From: JAFMPW01 sp041743085
GTDB taxonomy: Bacteria > Bacteroidota > Bacteroidia > Flavobacteriales > Flavobacteriaceae
DNA: 64,000 nt
Assembly (NCBI GenBank): GCA_041743085.1
Contig: JBGTNL010000110.1
Location: 62,001 to 126,000, forward strand
Reading direction: 5' to 3'
Numbering within the stretch: position 1 is the stretch's first letter; each line of letters begins with the position of its first letter. The translations under genes and the position numbers were made by a program. The notes beneath the pieces were generated by a model, which saw only the letters and a list, made by a program, of their open reading frames with translations, was not told where the DNA came from and did not search any database. Positions 44,688-53,665 of the stretch are shown piece after piece.

Positions 44688-45488
44688 TTAACCTTCACCT
44701 ACTACAGTTGCCATTAGGAACAATATGCCCGAAACGAACGAGGCTTCAAACAAAGATGTCCATTCGTTTAGATCCGAAACTGCCCTGATTACCCGTGGAA
44801 GATGTACCAAGAAAACCCAGCTTAATATCATCCATCCGGAAAGCAAAGCGCCCCGTTTTCTTTGAATACCTGTTAACAGTGAAAGTCCTCCCGCCAGTAG
44901 AAAAACACCCGACACATACACCCAAAAGGTGGAAAAGGGTATCCACGATGGGATTAGTATCTTAATAAAATCTACATAGAAAAAATGTTGCACGCCGCTA
45001 ATTAAAAAGAAGAGCCCAATAAAAATATTGGTCAGTAAGAACGTCGGTTTGGTAACTTCCTTGATGAACCCTATTCCCTTGGTTTTGTCTTTTGCAATAT
45101 GTGCAAGAAACAACAGACCAAAACCAGTGGAAATTGCCTTGTTGGTATGGACCAATGCTATGCCAAAATCCATAGTTGAAACCAATTGGTAGAGGTTTCG
45201 TGTGGCTGCCCAGAGCAAAACGCCCAAGCCCGATAGGGCCAAAAAAAACTTTACATATCGTTGAACCAGCAATGCAAAATCGGCCAGCAAAAGAAGTATC
45301 CCAAAGATATAGGCCAATAAATATTCACCCCATAGGCCCTCGGGCCATATTGGCGGCCTTCCAACAATGACCTTACAAGTAATAAAATGCAAACCGGCCC
45401 ATCCGGCAAGTGCTATGGCACACAGTGTTATTGCCCATACTTTGATAGGTTTGTTTTCTGTGACGGTGTAATTTGTTGATGGGTTCAT
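44688..45488 (-). CDS. Polytopic membrane protein with DoxX-like C-terminal half
   Basis: This 266-aa protein has about eight hydrophobic helices. The C-terminal half (FLLTNIFIGLFFLISGVQHF, then GVFLLAGGLSLLTG) has the loop pattern of DoxX/SURF4-like proteins. The N-terminal half has a HFITCKVIVGRPPIWP loop. Function is unknown. It stands 46 bp upstream of the tandem-domain secreted protein gene, same direction. Confidence 0.65.
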   Translation of the reverse strand: MNPSTNYTVTENKPIKVWAITLCAIALAGWAGLHFITCKVIVGRPPIWPEGLWGEYLLAYIFGILLLLADFALLVQRYVKFFLALSGLGVLLWAATRNLYQLVSTMDFGIALVHTNKAISTGFGLLFLAHIAKDKTKGIGFIKEVTKPTFLLTNIFIGLFFLISGVQHFFYVDFIKILIPSWIPFSTFWVYVSGVFLLAGGLSLLTGIQRKRGALLSGWMILSWVFLVHLPRVIRAVSDLNEWTSLFEASFVSGILFLMATVVGEG

Positions 45489-45534
45489 GTCATATTCTTT
45501 GCTGGAGTTTCAAAAATGAGAAAAAGTTATAAAT

Positions 45535-46734
45535 TTAATCTACTCGATACGACACATTAATCCAGTTCCATTCCCAGGTTTTACCTTTGTCTGGTGAAAA
45601 CGCCTGACTCCAAATAGGGTGTGCCTTATCCCTGAAATCCCATCGGAATACAACAATAACTTCACCGCCTTTAAAAGTATCTTTACAGAAAAAATGGCCT
45701 ATATCATTATCAAAAGAGCCAACGACTGGAGGGTCCAATACTCCAGAATTGCTGGCCACCCAATACAAGCTCCAAAGCTTGGTTGTAGGGTCGAACAGGC
45801 GAAGCGTATATCCTTCAAAATATTCCCCATCGAAGGTAGCCGTATATAAATCGCTATTACCAATTCCATCTAGCATGGGGCCGTAGTTAATATCCATGGA
45901 TTCCAAATCCAACCACTCATTATTATTGCTTAACCGTTCCTTCAATTTTTTATGGTACATTTTCCATTTGCCCGATAAAAAATCAAAGTCGTGTTTGGAA
46001 GAACTTTCCGAAGCTGTAATAACCAATTCATCATTTTTATCAAATTCTATTTCCGGGACCGGTAATGTTTTGTCTATGGTCAAAAGTTTTTCGCGTAAAG
46101 CCTCTTCGGTCTCAACTATTTTAATTCCATGCATTAACTGCTTCCATTTCCAAGTTTTGCCATTATCGATAGAAAAGGCGTGGCTGTACTCTGCTTTTTC
46201 AAGCTTCGTTTTGTCCCATTGTACCATATCGATTACTGGCTTTCCTTGAACGGTGTTTTGAGAATAAAAAACACCTACATGTCCCTCAAAAGAACCAATT
46301 AAAGGGTTGTCTTTGTTGAGTTTGCCAACTGTGCTATTGGCAAAGTAAATACTCCACAATCTATTTTTTGGGTTAAATAAGATAAGTTGGATTTCTTCAA
46401 AAGGCTTACCGTTGATTATGGCCTCGTTGTTGTTTATATAACCAAGTCCATCTATGATTTTTTTGATGTGAGCTTTAATGCTGTACTCCGCCCAATTCGA
46501 ATGGCCGTCAGTTTCGTTTTCTAATTTTTTATTTTGGATTTCCCATTTGCCTTCGAGAAACGTAAAGTCTTCTTTTGAAGAAGTTTTAGAGGGAATAATA
46601 GTTAGCTTACCCTCCTTATTGATGGTAGCATTTTGAAAATTATTGTAGCCCATATCGGTTTGTGCTTGAATTTTAATGATAGTAAAAAGAAATAAAGCCC
46701 AAATAATGATTGATGATTTGTCATTTCGATTCAT
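45535..46734 (-). CDS. Secreted protein with two tandem DUF1579-like (lipocalin-type) domains
   Basis: This 399-aa protein has a signal peptide (IIIWALFLFTIIKIQAQ). Two homologous halves are visible: SKEDFTFLEGKWEIQNKKL to GKTWKWKQLMHGIKI, and SKHDFDFLSGKWKMYHKKL to GKTWEWNWINVSYRV. Each half is about 155 residues and follows the DUF1579/nitrobindin-like barrel pattern of stress-associated secreted proteins. The internal duplication probably gives two ligand pockets. The gene is intact. The ligand is unknown. Confidence 0.75.
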   Translation of the reverse strand: MNRNDKSSIIIWALFLFTIIKIQAQTDMGYNNFQNATINKEGKLTIIPSKTSSKEDFTFLEGKWEIQNKKLENETDGHSNWAEYSIKAHIKKIIDGLGYINNNEAIINGKPFEEIQLILFNPKNRLWSIYFANSTVGKLNKDNPLIGSFEGHVGVFYSQNTVQGKPVIDMVQWDKTKLEKAEYSHAFSIDNGKTWKWKQLMHGIKIVETEEALREKLLTIDKTLPVPEIEFDKNDELVITASESSSKHDFDFLSGKWKMYHKKLKERLSNNNEWLDLESMDINYGPMLDGIGNSDLYTATFDGEYFEGYTLRLFDPTTKLWSLYWVASNSGVLDPPVVGSFDNDIGHFFCKDTFKGGEVIVVFRWDFRDKAHPIWSQAFSPDKGKTWEWNWINVSYRVD

Positions 46735-46816
46735 TTGGATATTTTTTTGCCGAAAAGTAATTTATTATTTCACCCTAAACTTGAATAAAAACGACATTTT
46801 AAATGCCCTTGGTGTT

Positions 46817-47152
46817 TCATTGGGCAAAAAAATTCCTAAAATTTATTGTCAATTTTATGTGGGGATAGATGGCGTAGAAGAAGTCAGCATCAACATCCAT
46901 TAAACTTTTCAAGTATAACTTTTTCGTTGGAATACATTTAGCTTGAAATTCTTTGTTTAACCTCTCTAAGTGAGGTTTATGCGAAGAGTTTTGACCAATT
47001 TCGTAAGTGTCAATCGATTTTCCTTGAATTTTATGATACAAAAGTAGGAGGCTTTTGAAGGTCATGCTATGATACTTTTTAATTTCTCCAATGCCTTTTG
47101 CAAAAGCGGTGTTGTGCGTTAGTGCTTTTTCTATCCGTTTTTTTAAAGTCAT
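46817..47152 (-). CDS. Hypothetical protein coupled to a VOC gene
   Basis: This 111-aa ORF (MTLKKRIEKALTHNTAFAKG) is predicted helical and basic. Its ATG overlaps the stop of the upstream VOC gene (TAATG), which supports translation. No family is recognised. The C-terminus (AIYPHIKLTINFRNFFAQ) looks unusual and may be a run-on after a deletion. Confidence 0.45.
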   Translation of the reverse strand: MTLKKRIEKALTHNTAFAKGIGEIKKYHSMTFKSLLLLYHKIQGKSIDTYEIGQNSSHKPHLERLNKEFQAKCIPTKKLYLKSLMDVDADFFYAIYPHIKLTINFRNFFAQ

Positions 47153-47538
47153 TACATATGAAATACATTGAATTTATGACCGTCTGGGTCCGCAAAGACA
47201 AAACCATAATATCCATCCCCAAATTCCTCTGCGGAAGAAATAATTGTTCCGCCCGCTTTTATAACCTCATTCTCCCAATTGTTGACCTCCTCTTTGCCGT
47301 CGGCAGAAAGAGTGAAAATAACTTCATTTCCATATTTTAGGTCGGCTATTTCTCCTTTAATGTTCGATTTTAGAATTTCCTTTAAAAAGAAATTAATTAC
47401 AAAATCATTTTTGCCAACGAAAAAACTTGTTAATTCTTTAGATGCTCCATTAGGTTTAAAACCTAATTCAGTATAAAATTTAGTAGTCCGCTCTAAATTC
47501 TCCACAGTTAGATTTGCCCATATTTCTTTAGTTTTCAT
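47152..47538 (-). CDS. VOC-superfamily (glyoxalase/bleomycin-resistance-like) protein
   Basis: This 128-aa protein has the paired beta-alpha-beta3 units of VOC proteins: IWANLTVENLERTTKFYTELGF at the start and GTIISSAEEFGDGYYGFVFADPDGHKFNVF at the end. VOC proteins bind metals, drugs or small substrates; this one is closest in pattern to the YaeR/PhnB-like resistance group. Part of a minus-strand run of similar genes. Confidence 0.8.
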   Translation of the reverse strand: MKTKEIWANLTVENLERTTKFYTELGFKPNGASKELTSFFVGKNDFVINFFLKEILKSNIKGEIADLKYGNEVIFTLSADGKEEVNNWENEVIKAGGTIISSAEEFGDGYYGFVFADPDGHKFNVFHM

Positions 47539-47559
47539 AAAATTTCAATTTTATAGTTT

Positions 47560-48092
47560 CTACTCTTTCATTTTTTGAACTGCCTTTTCGCCTTCTTCAG
47601 TGATTCCCATTATTTCTGTAAAAACTCCAATCTCTTTTCGTATATCAAAAAATACAATTTTAGCTATTGGCGTATCGAAGCTGCTTATAACAGAAAAGCC
47701 CTTACTCTCGAAATCGGCAATAATCTTATCAAGATTGGCAATGGATGTGTTGTACGCAATATGCTGAACACCACCTGTGGGATTGTTGTCAATATAGTCC
47801 TTAAAAATACTTTTACCTGAAATGGGCTGAATGAGTTCAACAAATATCCCGCCTAATAGGCCATGGCCACAAGGTTTTCGGCATTTGAAGGGCCACCGTA
47901 ATAGGTACCGTCATACGCTGCTAACCGAGTGGTCGTCGTCTTACTAAAGTTGTTTACACCAAGCATTTGCTGAAAGAATGTTTTCGCTGTTTCAACATCT
48001 TTCACCACCCATGCAATTTGGGCGAAATTCAATCTTGGAGAAACCGTTGAGGGGGACGTTTCCATGGAATCATTTTCAATTGTTTTCGACAT
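47560..48092 (-). pseudogene. VOC-family protein, frameshifted
   Basis: The frame starts MSKTIENDSMETSPSTVSPR and reads RLNFAQIAWVVKDVETAKTFF and GGPSNAENLVAMAY, then TAG. Adding one T at about 47857 continues into LGGIFVELIQPISGKSIFKD and on to VQKMKE, stop at 47560, a normal VOC C-terminal half of about 100 residues. A single-base loss therefore splits the gene. Its start overlaps the end of the SRPBCC gene by 17 bp, so they formed an operon. Confidence 0.8.
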
Positions 48093-48492
48093 ATCGTTTA
48101 AAATTATCGATGATGGACTGCCAACCCCCTTTTTGCATTTCGATAGGGTTTTCTTCCTCCGCATCGAAGACGGTTGTGATCTTGGTTTTACCATCACGGT
48201 CTTCAAAAGTGGTGATTACCCCTCTGCCATCGGCTATTGTGTAAACGACGCTCTCCTGGTCAACTACCTCGTCATAAGTGGCCTCAAAATCAAAACCGAA
48301 ACTACCGTCCTTGGCTTCCATTCTCGATTGGAGCTTTCCGCCTATCCTTAAATCGTTCTCGGCCTTGGGACAGTGCCAATCATCCGCGGCAAAGTTCCAT
48401 TGCTTGATATGCTCGGACTGGTTCCAACAGTTCCAGACCTTTTTCCTGTTCGCGTCTACAGTGGTACCTACTGTGATTTTTGTTGCTTCCAT
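48076..48492 (-). CDS. SRPBCC/AHSA1-like protein
   Basis: This 138-aa START/Bet v1-like protein has ITVGTTVDANRKKVWNCWN at the start and a C-terminal helix GGWQSIIDNFKRYVENN. It follows the AHSA1-type pattern of lipid or hydrophobic-ligand binding proteins in Bacteria. It ends overlapping the frameshifted VOC gene. A truncated relative is found at 54473-54721. Confidence 0.82.
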   Translation of the reverse strand: MEATKITVGTTVDANRKKVWNCWNQSEHIKQWNFAADDWHCPKAENDLRIGGKLQSRMEAKDGSFGFDFEATYDEVVDQESVVYTIADGRGVITTFEDRDGKTKITTVFDAEEENPIEMQKGGWQSIIDNFKRYVENN

Positions 48493-48495
48493 TTG

Positions 48496-48921
48496 TTATG
48501 TATTTTGTTCGTTGTAGTTGACCATCCACCCAATACCGAATTTGTCGATAAAGCTGCCGAAATAATCGCCCCAAAATTGGTCTTCCATGGGCATCTCAAT
48601 ATCCCCGTCTTTGGAAAGTCCGTTGAACAATCGATCCGCTTCATCCCTGCTTTCGGGATGCAGCGATACATAAACATTGTTCCCATTGTTCAGGGTATGG
48701 CCAGCGGAGGGCACGATATCCGAGGCCATGAGTATGGTGTCCTTGCCAATGGGCAACGATATGTGCATGGTCCGGTTTCGCTCCTCTTTGGAAAGTTTAT
48801 CACTATCGGGGGCTTCCCCCATTTTCATATTGGCGATAAACTCCCCACCAAAAACGGACTTGTAGAAATTGAACGCTTCCTCGGCCTGGCCGTCGAAGTC
48901 TAGATATGGATTTACTTTCAT
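48496..48921 (-). CDS. PhnB-like VOC protein
   Basis: This 141-aa protein starts MKVNPYLDFDGQAEEAFNFY, the PhnB/3-demethylubiquinone-methyltransferase-like VOC N-terminus, and has FWGDYFGSFIDKFGIGWMVNY near the end, the family signature. It lies 3 bp upstream of the SRPBCC gene in the same operon. A metal-binding fold is likely; function unknown. Confidence 0.87.
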   Translation of the reverse strand: MKVNPYLDFDGQAEEAFNFYKSVFGGEFIANMKMGEAPDSDKLSKEERNRTMHISLPIGKDTILMASDIVPSAGHTLNNGNNVYVSLHPESRDEADRLFNGLSKDGDIEMPMEDQFWGDYFGSFIDKFGIGWMVNYNEQNT

Positions 48922-49084
48922 TATGTGTGATTTTAAGGTTTAATAATTCATTGAAAAACTTGGGTTACGTGCACACTACAGGCACTATCAAAATTAGCTG
49001 CCACGGAAAAGATGACAAATATTTTCTATTAAAATTTCATTAAAGTTTTAGAGTTTAAGGTCGCATACCTTCTTTGGGATCCGA

Positions 49085-49282
49085 TTAGATTTCCTCTTGG
49101 AAATTCTTCCTAGCCCGCACAATGGCCTTTTCGGAATGGTCTATGGCCAAAATATGGCCGTTACCGATTAGATTGGCAATCGCCCTGGCCGCCGCACCGG
49201 AACCACAGCCGATCTCCGGCACCGTATACCCGATTGCAACGGAAGTGCCATGACGATTGCCTCCCATAATCTGGGGGAACAT
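49085..49282 (-). pseudogene. Fragment of a class I SAM methyltransferase
   Basis: A 65-codon frame holds the SAM motif EIGCGSGAAARAIANLIGNG and the acidic-loop strand HILAIDHSEKAIVRARKNF, then stops. The rest of a methyltransferase (150 residues or more) is missing and the segment before the motif is not typical. Remnant. Confidence 0.6.
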
Positions 49283-49336
49283 TTTGCCTTTGGTTTTGTC
49301 CGACGGCTTGTTACTGTCTTGCTTATCTTTTTACGC

Positions 49337-49744
49337 TTATTCTGCCGGAAATTTACTCATGTCCATAAAAAATATTTCCCAAGTATGTCCGTCAAAATCC
49401 TCTATATTTCTTTTTTGCATAAAACCATAATCCTTTGGGGGTACAGGCTCGGAACCTCCCGCGGCAATTCCTGTGTCTACTACTTCATTGACTTTGTCAG
49501 CGCTATCCACCGAAAGCGCAAACAATCCCGCAACATTATTCTTCGTGTCGGCAATGGGCTTTGTCACAAAGGTTTTAAAATGCCCATGGGTCATTATCAT
49601 TACAAAAATATGTTCGCTCCACACCATACATTTGGCGTTGTCGTCTGAAAATTGTGGGTTATTCGTAAACCCCAGTTGGGTGTAAAAGTCCATCGCTTTT
49701 GCGAGGTCTTTTACGGCCAAATTGATAAATACTTGTGATTGCAT
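49337..49744 (-). CDS. VOC-family protein
   Basis: This 135-aa protein starts MQSQVFINLAVKDLAKAMDF and ends with NIEDFDGHTWEIFFMDMSKF, the glyoxalase-like VOC pattern (IleGly-type extradiol group). The frame opens at 49795, but ATG 49744 gives the conserved start. It lies downstream of the DoxX gene in the same direction. Confidence 0.82.
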   Translation of the reverse strand: MQSQVFINLAVKDLAKAMDFYTQLGFTNNPQFSDDNAKCMVWSEHIFVMIMTHGHFKTFVTKPIADTKNNVAGLFALSVDSADKVNEVVDTGIAAGGSEPVPPKDYGFMQKRNIEDFDGHTWEIFFMDMSKFPAE

Positions 49745-49787
49745 AACTGTAAATTTAAAATGATTAAAATGAATTATTTTTTTGAAT

Positions 49788-50165
49788 TTACTCAACCAAT
49801 AGGCGGTACTTATGCCTGTTCTCGTAAAAAACCCAGCCTAAGATTGCCGCAAGGGGAAGGACTAATGTCAAACCTGTGGTGTCCCCCACCAAATTGACTA
49901 GTAGGATACCTACCATAACAGGAAGAATAATCAATGCCCCCAAAGCCCTTGTCTTGGGAATGATGATCAATAGGCCGCTCACAATCTCAGCGATCGCAAT
50001 CAACGGCAACAGCCAAGAAATTTCCATCATCGCCTCAAAATCCTTAACGGTTTCCTCCGGCATATTTTCCGGCACGGGCATGTAATGTAAAAATTTGTCC
50101 AGTCCGGCGTTAATGAACATAAGGCCGAACAAAAGTGTTAGGACGAAAAGAATCTTTTTTTTCAT
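49788..50165 (-). CDS. DoxX-family membrane protein
   Basis: This 125-aa protein has four hydrophobic helices. The first ends GLMFINAGLDKFLHYMP, the DoxX signature, and WLLPLIAIAEIVSGLLIIIP follows. DoxX proteins are linked to redox stress and thiol chemistry in other bacteria. It is 43 bp upstream of the VOC start. Confidence 0.82.
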   Translation of the reverse strand: MKKKILFVLTLLFGLMFINAGLDKFLHYMPVPENMPEETVKDFEAMMEISWLLPLIAIAEIVSGLLIIIPKTRALGALIILPVMVGILLVNLVGDTTGLTLVLPLAAILGWVFYENRHKYRLLVE

Positions 50166-50348
50166 TGTTTATTGGTTTTAGTTGTTATACTTTATTTTTC
50201 AATTCATAAAAATCTAAAATCCGGTTCATCTGTAATAGAACAAATACGACACTAATTTTAATGACTTTTTACTTATTTATACAAAGTTAGATGGATGTTA
50301 TTTAAAAGGTGGGTATGAAAACGACAGTTTTAAGGGTTGCTCTATGAT

Positions 50349-50858
50349 TCAGGCTTTTAACGTTTTCTCGCCAATCACCAAAATTTGATGGGTATGCCGC
50401 TGCGTATGGAAAAGGATAAACCGCAGCCATTCGTATCGGGTCAGATTGCCAAAGGTCGGCAACTCCATATCGAGACAAAGTTCCTCAAGGGATTTTGTGT
50501 CCGCTATAATTTTTAGTATTTCTTTTATTTCCATGATTTTGTTTAAAAGCAGTTGTTTATCATGCGGCGGCTGCCCTGGGGCGATGGAGGGATCCGTTTC
50601 AAACTTTAGGTCAAAGTTGAGGAACAACTCCTTTATGACTTCCACCTTTTCGTCAGAGGCCCTGTTTGCCTTGGTAGTCTGGGTATCGGGAATGCCGCTA
50701 CCACAAATAATGATGTGTTCGGCAGTCTGTCCCGCGGTCCAACTTCCCTCGAAAGGCACTTGATTTAAGGCATCTTCATCAAACTTGGACAGTTCGGTGA
50801 TTAGGTTATCGAAAGTGGTTTCGATATCCCGTGTCAAATCATTTCTTACTTTTTCCAT
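50349..50858 (-). CDS. DinB-like four-helix protein
   Basis: This 169-aa protein shows WTAGQTAEHIIICGSGIP and RFILFHTQRHTHQILVI, which carry the spaced His residues of the DinB/YfiT metal site. Members often act as thiol-dependent transferases in stress response. ATG 50858 (MEKVRNDLTRD) is preferred to 50894, which overlaps the gene upstream. Confidence 0.8.
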   Translation of the reverse strand: MEKVRNDLTRDIETTFDNLITELSKFDEDALNQVPFEGSWTAGQTAEHIIICGSGIPDTQTTKANRASDEKVEVIKELFLNFDLKFETDPSIAPGQPPHDKQLLLNKIMEIKEILKIIADTKSLEELCLDMELPTFGNLTRYEWLRFILFHTQRHTHQILVIGEKTLKA

Positions 50859-50868
50859 TTTCCTAAGA

Positions 50869-51228
50869 TTATTTTTCCTCTTTTGGCTGTTCAAAGACCA
50901 TATAGCTCTTGATTTCCTTTACCTTTCCGTTATCAAGTTCGTATACATCGCAGAAAAAGCTGTTTTTCAACGAGCCATCGGCATCTTTGGAAGTAACCGT
51001 TCCGGTACCGGCCACTTTGCTCCCTTCCTCGATAAATTCGCCAACGCTGCCCGAAACGATTTCGGGGACATCGTTAAAGAATTTTCGAATGGCATCTTTT
51101 CCAGGATCCAGATCGAAAAATCCGGGCCAGCCCATTTTAATATCTTCGGCCATATGTGATACTGCCCTTTCTACATCTTGGTTCAGAAAAGCGTCGATTA
51201 CCTGTTTTACTATTTCCTTGTTTTTCAT
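50869..51228 (-). CDS. NTF2/SnoaL-like protein
   Basis: This 119-aa cone-shaped-fold protein contains KQVIDAFLNQDVERAVSHMA, GWPGFFDLDPGKDAIRKFF and VTSKDADGSLKNSFFCDVYEL. It belongs to the SnoaL-like polyketide-cyclase family often annotated as nuclear transport factor 2-like. It lies 10 bp upstream of the DinB-like gene. Function unknown. Confidence 0.82.
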   Translation of the reverse strand: MKNKEIVKQVIDAFLNQDVERAVSHMAEDIKMGWPGFFDLDPGKDAIRKFFNDVPEIVSGSVGEFIEEGSKVAGTGTVTSKDADGSLKNSFFCDVYELDNGKVKEIKSYMVFEQPKEEK

Positions 51229-51241
51229 GATAGTAATGTTT

Positions 51242-51715
51242 TTAATGGTTTTTGTTTTCAATTCTAGTATTTTGGTCGTGTACCAATTGCCAGCCAGCTT
51301 TGCTATTTCTAAATACGAGTATTAGGTATGCGTTACTTTCGTAAATTGACTTGCCCAAAGAATCATTCTGAGTATATTTATATTGTACGAGCGCATATCC
51401 CAAAGAATCGCTGCTCTCGGTTTTTAGAATATTTCCTTTCCATTCCCAATTCTTTAGTTTGAACCAGTTTTTATGAAACTCCAAAAACTGTTCTTTGGAG
51501 TCCATTTTGGTGCCATCAGGGCCAATCATCGAAACGTTATCCCCAACCGTAGGCTCCAAATCAGCGAAGTTTCTATTTTGAATTGCCTGTAGATGTATCT
51601 TTAAGTCTTCCTTAAAGGAATGTTTATTAAGGATATTTTTTTCCTCAGGTTTGCAGGCTACGGTCAACGTGGCTATTGCAATAAAAGCTATGCTTATTAC
51701 TTTTTTAATTTTCAT
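51242..51715 (-). CDS. NTF2-like lipoprotein
   Basis: This 157-aa protein has a lipobox (IAIATLTVAC at Cys21), followed by an NTF2-like body: HLQAIQNRNFADLEPTVGDN, WKGNILKTESSDSLGYALVQ and a final GWQLVHDQNTRIE. It probably sits on the periplasmic face of a membrane. It lies 13 bp upstream of the cytoplasmic NTF2-like gene and is likely co-transcribed. Confidence 0.8.
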   Translation of the reverse strand: MKIKKVISIAFIAIATLTVACKPEEKNILNKHSFKEDLKIHLQAIQNRNFADLEPTVGDNVSMIGPDGTKMDSKEQFLEFHKNWFKLKNWEWKGNILKTESSDSLGYALVQYKYTQNDSLGKSIYESNAYLILVFRNSKAGWQLVHDQNTRIENKNH

Positions 51716-51779
51716 TTTTTTAGGTTCTGAAAATCACATTTTCCGTTGTTATAGGATAGAATAAATCCGGCAGCCCTAT

Positions 51780-51851
51780 TTATTTTTTGAGATACTTGCT
51801 GATGACAATGCCATCGGGGGTCGTATTCACCTGCAATTTTAATGTTCTCAT
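51780..51851 (-). pseudogene. Short N-terminal remnant, RibD/DHFR-like start
   Basis: A 23-codon frame, MRTLKLQVNTTPDGIVISKY and three more residues, resembles the first strand of RibD-C/dihydrofolate-reductase-like proteins and then stops. It sits 11 bp after a full gene of that family, so it may be a leftover of a tandem copy. Weak evidence. Confidence 0.25.
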
Positions 51852-51862
51852 TATATTTCTCC

Positions 51863-52477
51863 TTAAGCTCCAACAGTACCTGTCTTGACTTTTCCGGCTC
51901 GCCTGTAATTGGCCATAATCACTCCGCTTGGTGTAACAGAACTCTCTATTAATGTAAATGCTGCCGGAAGGGTGCCATTGTCAAACAACTTTTTTCCTTT
52001 ACCAAGAGTCAACGGGTGAATTTTGAGCCAGAGCTCATCCACTAAATTATTCTTAAGTAGCAGCTGAATGAGCTTACCACTGCCGTGAACTTGAATGTCA
52101 GAACCTTTTGAACCTTGGCTGCCGGCAGGCAGGTTTTTGAGCTTTTCGATATCTGCCAAGCTTTTGAGGAATACTGAGTTTTTCCAATCTGACTTTTTCA
52201 TAGTCTTGGACAAGACATATTTTGTGGCATCATTGATACCGGGCCATCCATTTTCATGCTCTGGCCAGTAGTCGGCAAAAATCTCAAATGTTTTTCTGCC
52301 CAAAAGAAGATCTGCAGGTTTCAGCTGTTTATCCAAGACCTTACCATAAACTTCGTCAAAATAAGGTGCAACCCAACCGCCATATTTGAAACGGCCTGAT
52401 GTATCTTCCCCGGGTGCACCAGGTGCTTGCATTATTCCATCCAATGAAATCATTGATAAAACAATTATTTTTCCCAT
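51863..52477 (-). CDS. RibD C-terminal/dihydrofolate-reductase-like protein
   Basis: This protein of about 204 aa starts MGKIIVLSMISLDGIMQAPG, a typical YwjB/RibD-C start, with DLLLGRKTFEIFADYWP and DIQVHGSGKLIQLLLKNNLV, the NADPH-fold motifs. A GC-rich palindromic repeat lies in frame inside it and encodes NLPAGSQGS, absent from typical members. It overlaps nothing but follows the SRPBCC gene in the same direction. Confidence 0.83.
   Translation of the reverse strand: MGKIIVLSMISLDGIMQAPGAPGEDTSGRFKYGGWVAPYFDEVYGKVLDKQLKPADLLLGRKTFEIFADYWPEHENGWPGINDATKYVLSKTMKKSDWKNSVFLKSLADIEKLKNLPAGSQGSKGSDIQVHGSGKLIQLLLKNNLVDELWLKIHPLTLGKGKKLFDNGTLPAAFTLIESSVTPSGVIMANYRRAGKVKTGTVGA
52119..52133. repeat. 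GC-rich palindromic repeat inside a RibD-like gene
   Basis: CTGCCGGCAGGCAGG matches part of the palindrome family also seen at 53443-53463 and 61034-61053. The copy is partial and in frame. Confidence 0.6.
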
Positions 52478-52524
52478 TTTATTTATTTTTTTAGTTCGAC
52501 TTAATTTCCGCCACCCACCCACTT

Positions 52525-52974
52525 TCATGCATCGGGAATCTCTGGCTCCACCAGTTTCTTAAGTTTTTCCAAGGATTCCTGCCAGCCCAGGTAACACATC
52601 TCTACCGGAATGGCATCGGGTATTCCCTCCTGTACAATGTGTAGGTCCGTACCGCATGAGACTTTCGTCAACCGAATTGTGGTAATCATTTTCCCCGGCA
52701 AATTCGGGTCGTCAAACCGGCTGGTATACTTAATCAACTCATTGGGTTTGATTTCCAGAAACTTGCCTCCGAAGGAATGGCCGTTGCCCGTAGAGAAATT
52801 GAGAAAAGACATTTTGTATTTTCCGTCTTTACGGAACTCCATTTGATGCACTTTTCCTATAAACCCGTAAGGCGGAAGCCAGGAGGAGTAGGCATCTGCA
52901 TTGGAAAAGGCGCGGAATACTTTTTCGGGCGAAGCGGCCAGTACCCGGTGTAATGTTACTGTGTTGTTCGACAT
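52525..52974 (-). CDS. SRPBCC/AHSA1-like protein
   Basis: This 149-aa Bet v1-like protein has HRVLAASPEKVFRAFSNADA at the start, FRKDGKYKMSFLNFSTGNGH in the middle and CYLGWQESLEKLKKLVEPEI at the end. It lies 47 bp upstream of the RibD-like gene. Intact, with full family length. Confidence 0.83.
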   Translation of the reverse strand: MSNNTVTLHRVLAASPEKVFRAFSNADAYSSWLPPYGFIGKVHQMEFRKDGKYKMSFLNFSTGNGHSFGGKFLEIKPNELIKYTSRFDDPNLPGKMITTIRLTKVSCGTDLHIVQEGIPDAIPVEMCYLGWQESLEKLKKLVEPEIPDA

Positions 52975-53047
52975 GATGATTTAATTTTAAATGAATAAAT
53001 AATGGCTATACGTTTTATGACTTAATAATTTTTGTCTTTGTCAATTC

Positions 53048-53591
53048 CTAAAAAGTAGGCGGTGCGGCATTGAGGTCGGAATCCAAGAAATCGGTGATCA
53101 TAGGTATCAGCCAGTCTGTTCGTTGCATCATGCCTATGTGGGTGGTGCCCGGTAGAACGGCCAGCCGGGATTTGGACAGCCATCTGGAAAGCCACTCCAC
53201 CTCCCATACTATACCCCAGAATATCCGCTTTCTCAATTTTGAGATGCTTGAGAAGGCCGGACACATCGTCTGCCATGCCCTCGTAACTGAATTCGCGGGA
53301 TATATCCTTTGTGCGGCCATGGCCTTGCATTTCCGCAACCACTACTTTCCGGTCTTTGGCCAACAGGGGTATGATATGAGACCAGTTCATGGGGATATTC
53401 ATAAAAGAGCCGTGAATTAGTATAAAGGGTTTGCCTTTGCCGCCTGCCTGACCGGTAGGCAGGTATGCCTCATAGTATAGTTGCATTCCGTTGATAGGCG
53501 CATAGCCAGATTCTGTTGGGATCGCCTTTTCTTGGGCAATACCAAGGGTCATGGTTAACAGTATTAGTGTGTAAAGAATTGCTTTTTTCAT
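53048..53591 (-). pseudogene. Secreted alpha/beta hydrolase with internal deletion and frameshift
   Basis: It starts with a signal peptide (MKKAILYTLILLTMTLGIAQ), then the oxyanion strand PFILIHGSF and nucleophile elbow GYSMGGG. After VAFQMAVQ, at about 53168, the frame shifts: the wrong frame runs to 53022, while the right one reads SRLAVLPGTTHIGMMQRTDW, which includes the catalytic His, and stops at 53048. About 90 residues holding the cap and catalytic Asp are missing. A palindromic repeat at 53443-53463 adds LPTGQAG in frame near the N-terminus. Confidence 0.82.
53443..53463. repeat. GC-rich palindromic repeat inside the hydrolase gene
   Basis: A 21-bp near-perfect palindrome, CCTGCCTG-A-CCGGTAGGCAGG, is read in frame as LPTGQAG on the minus strand. 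It is the same family as 52119-52133 and 61034-61053. Confidence 0.7.
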
Positions 53592-53665
53592 GTTTTCTGT
53601 TTTTAAAAGATTATAAATTTCTTGTTTCCTATTTTGAATGGATAGAACAAATCCGACAGCGGAGT

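Noticed and set aside
48064..48517. Plus-strand frames opposite the SRPBCC and PhnB genes
   Set aside because: Their codon positions mirror the minus-strand genes, which have clear families and overlapping operon spacing.
49250..49648. 132-codon plus-strand frame over the methyltransferase fragment and VOC gene
   Set aside because: It is antisense to the VOC gene over most of its length and matches no family.
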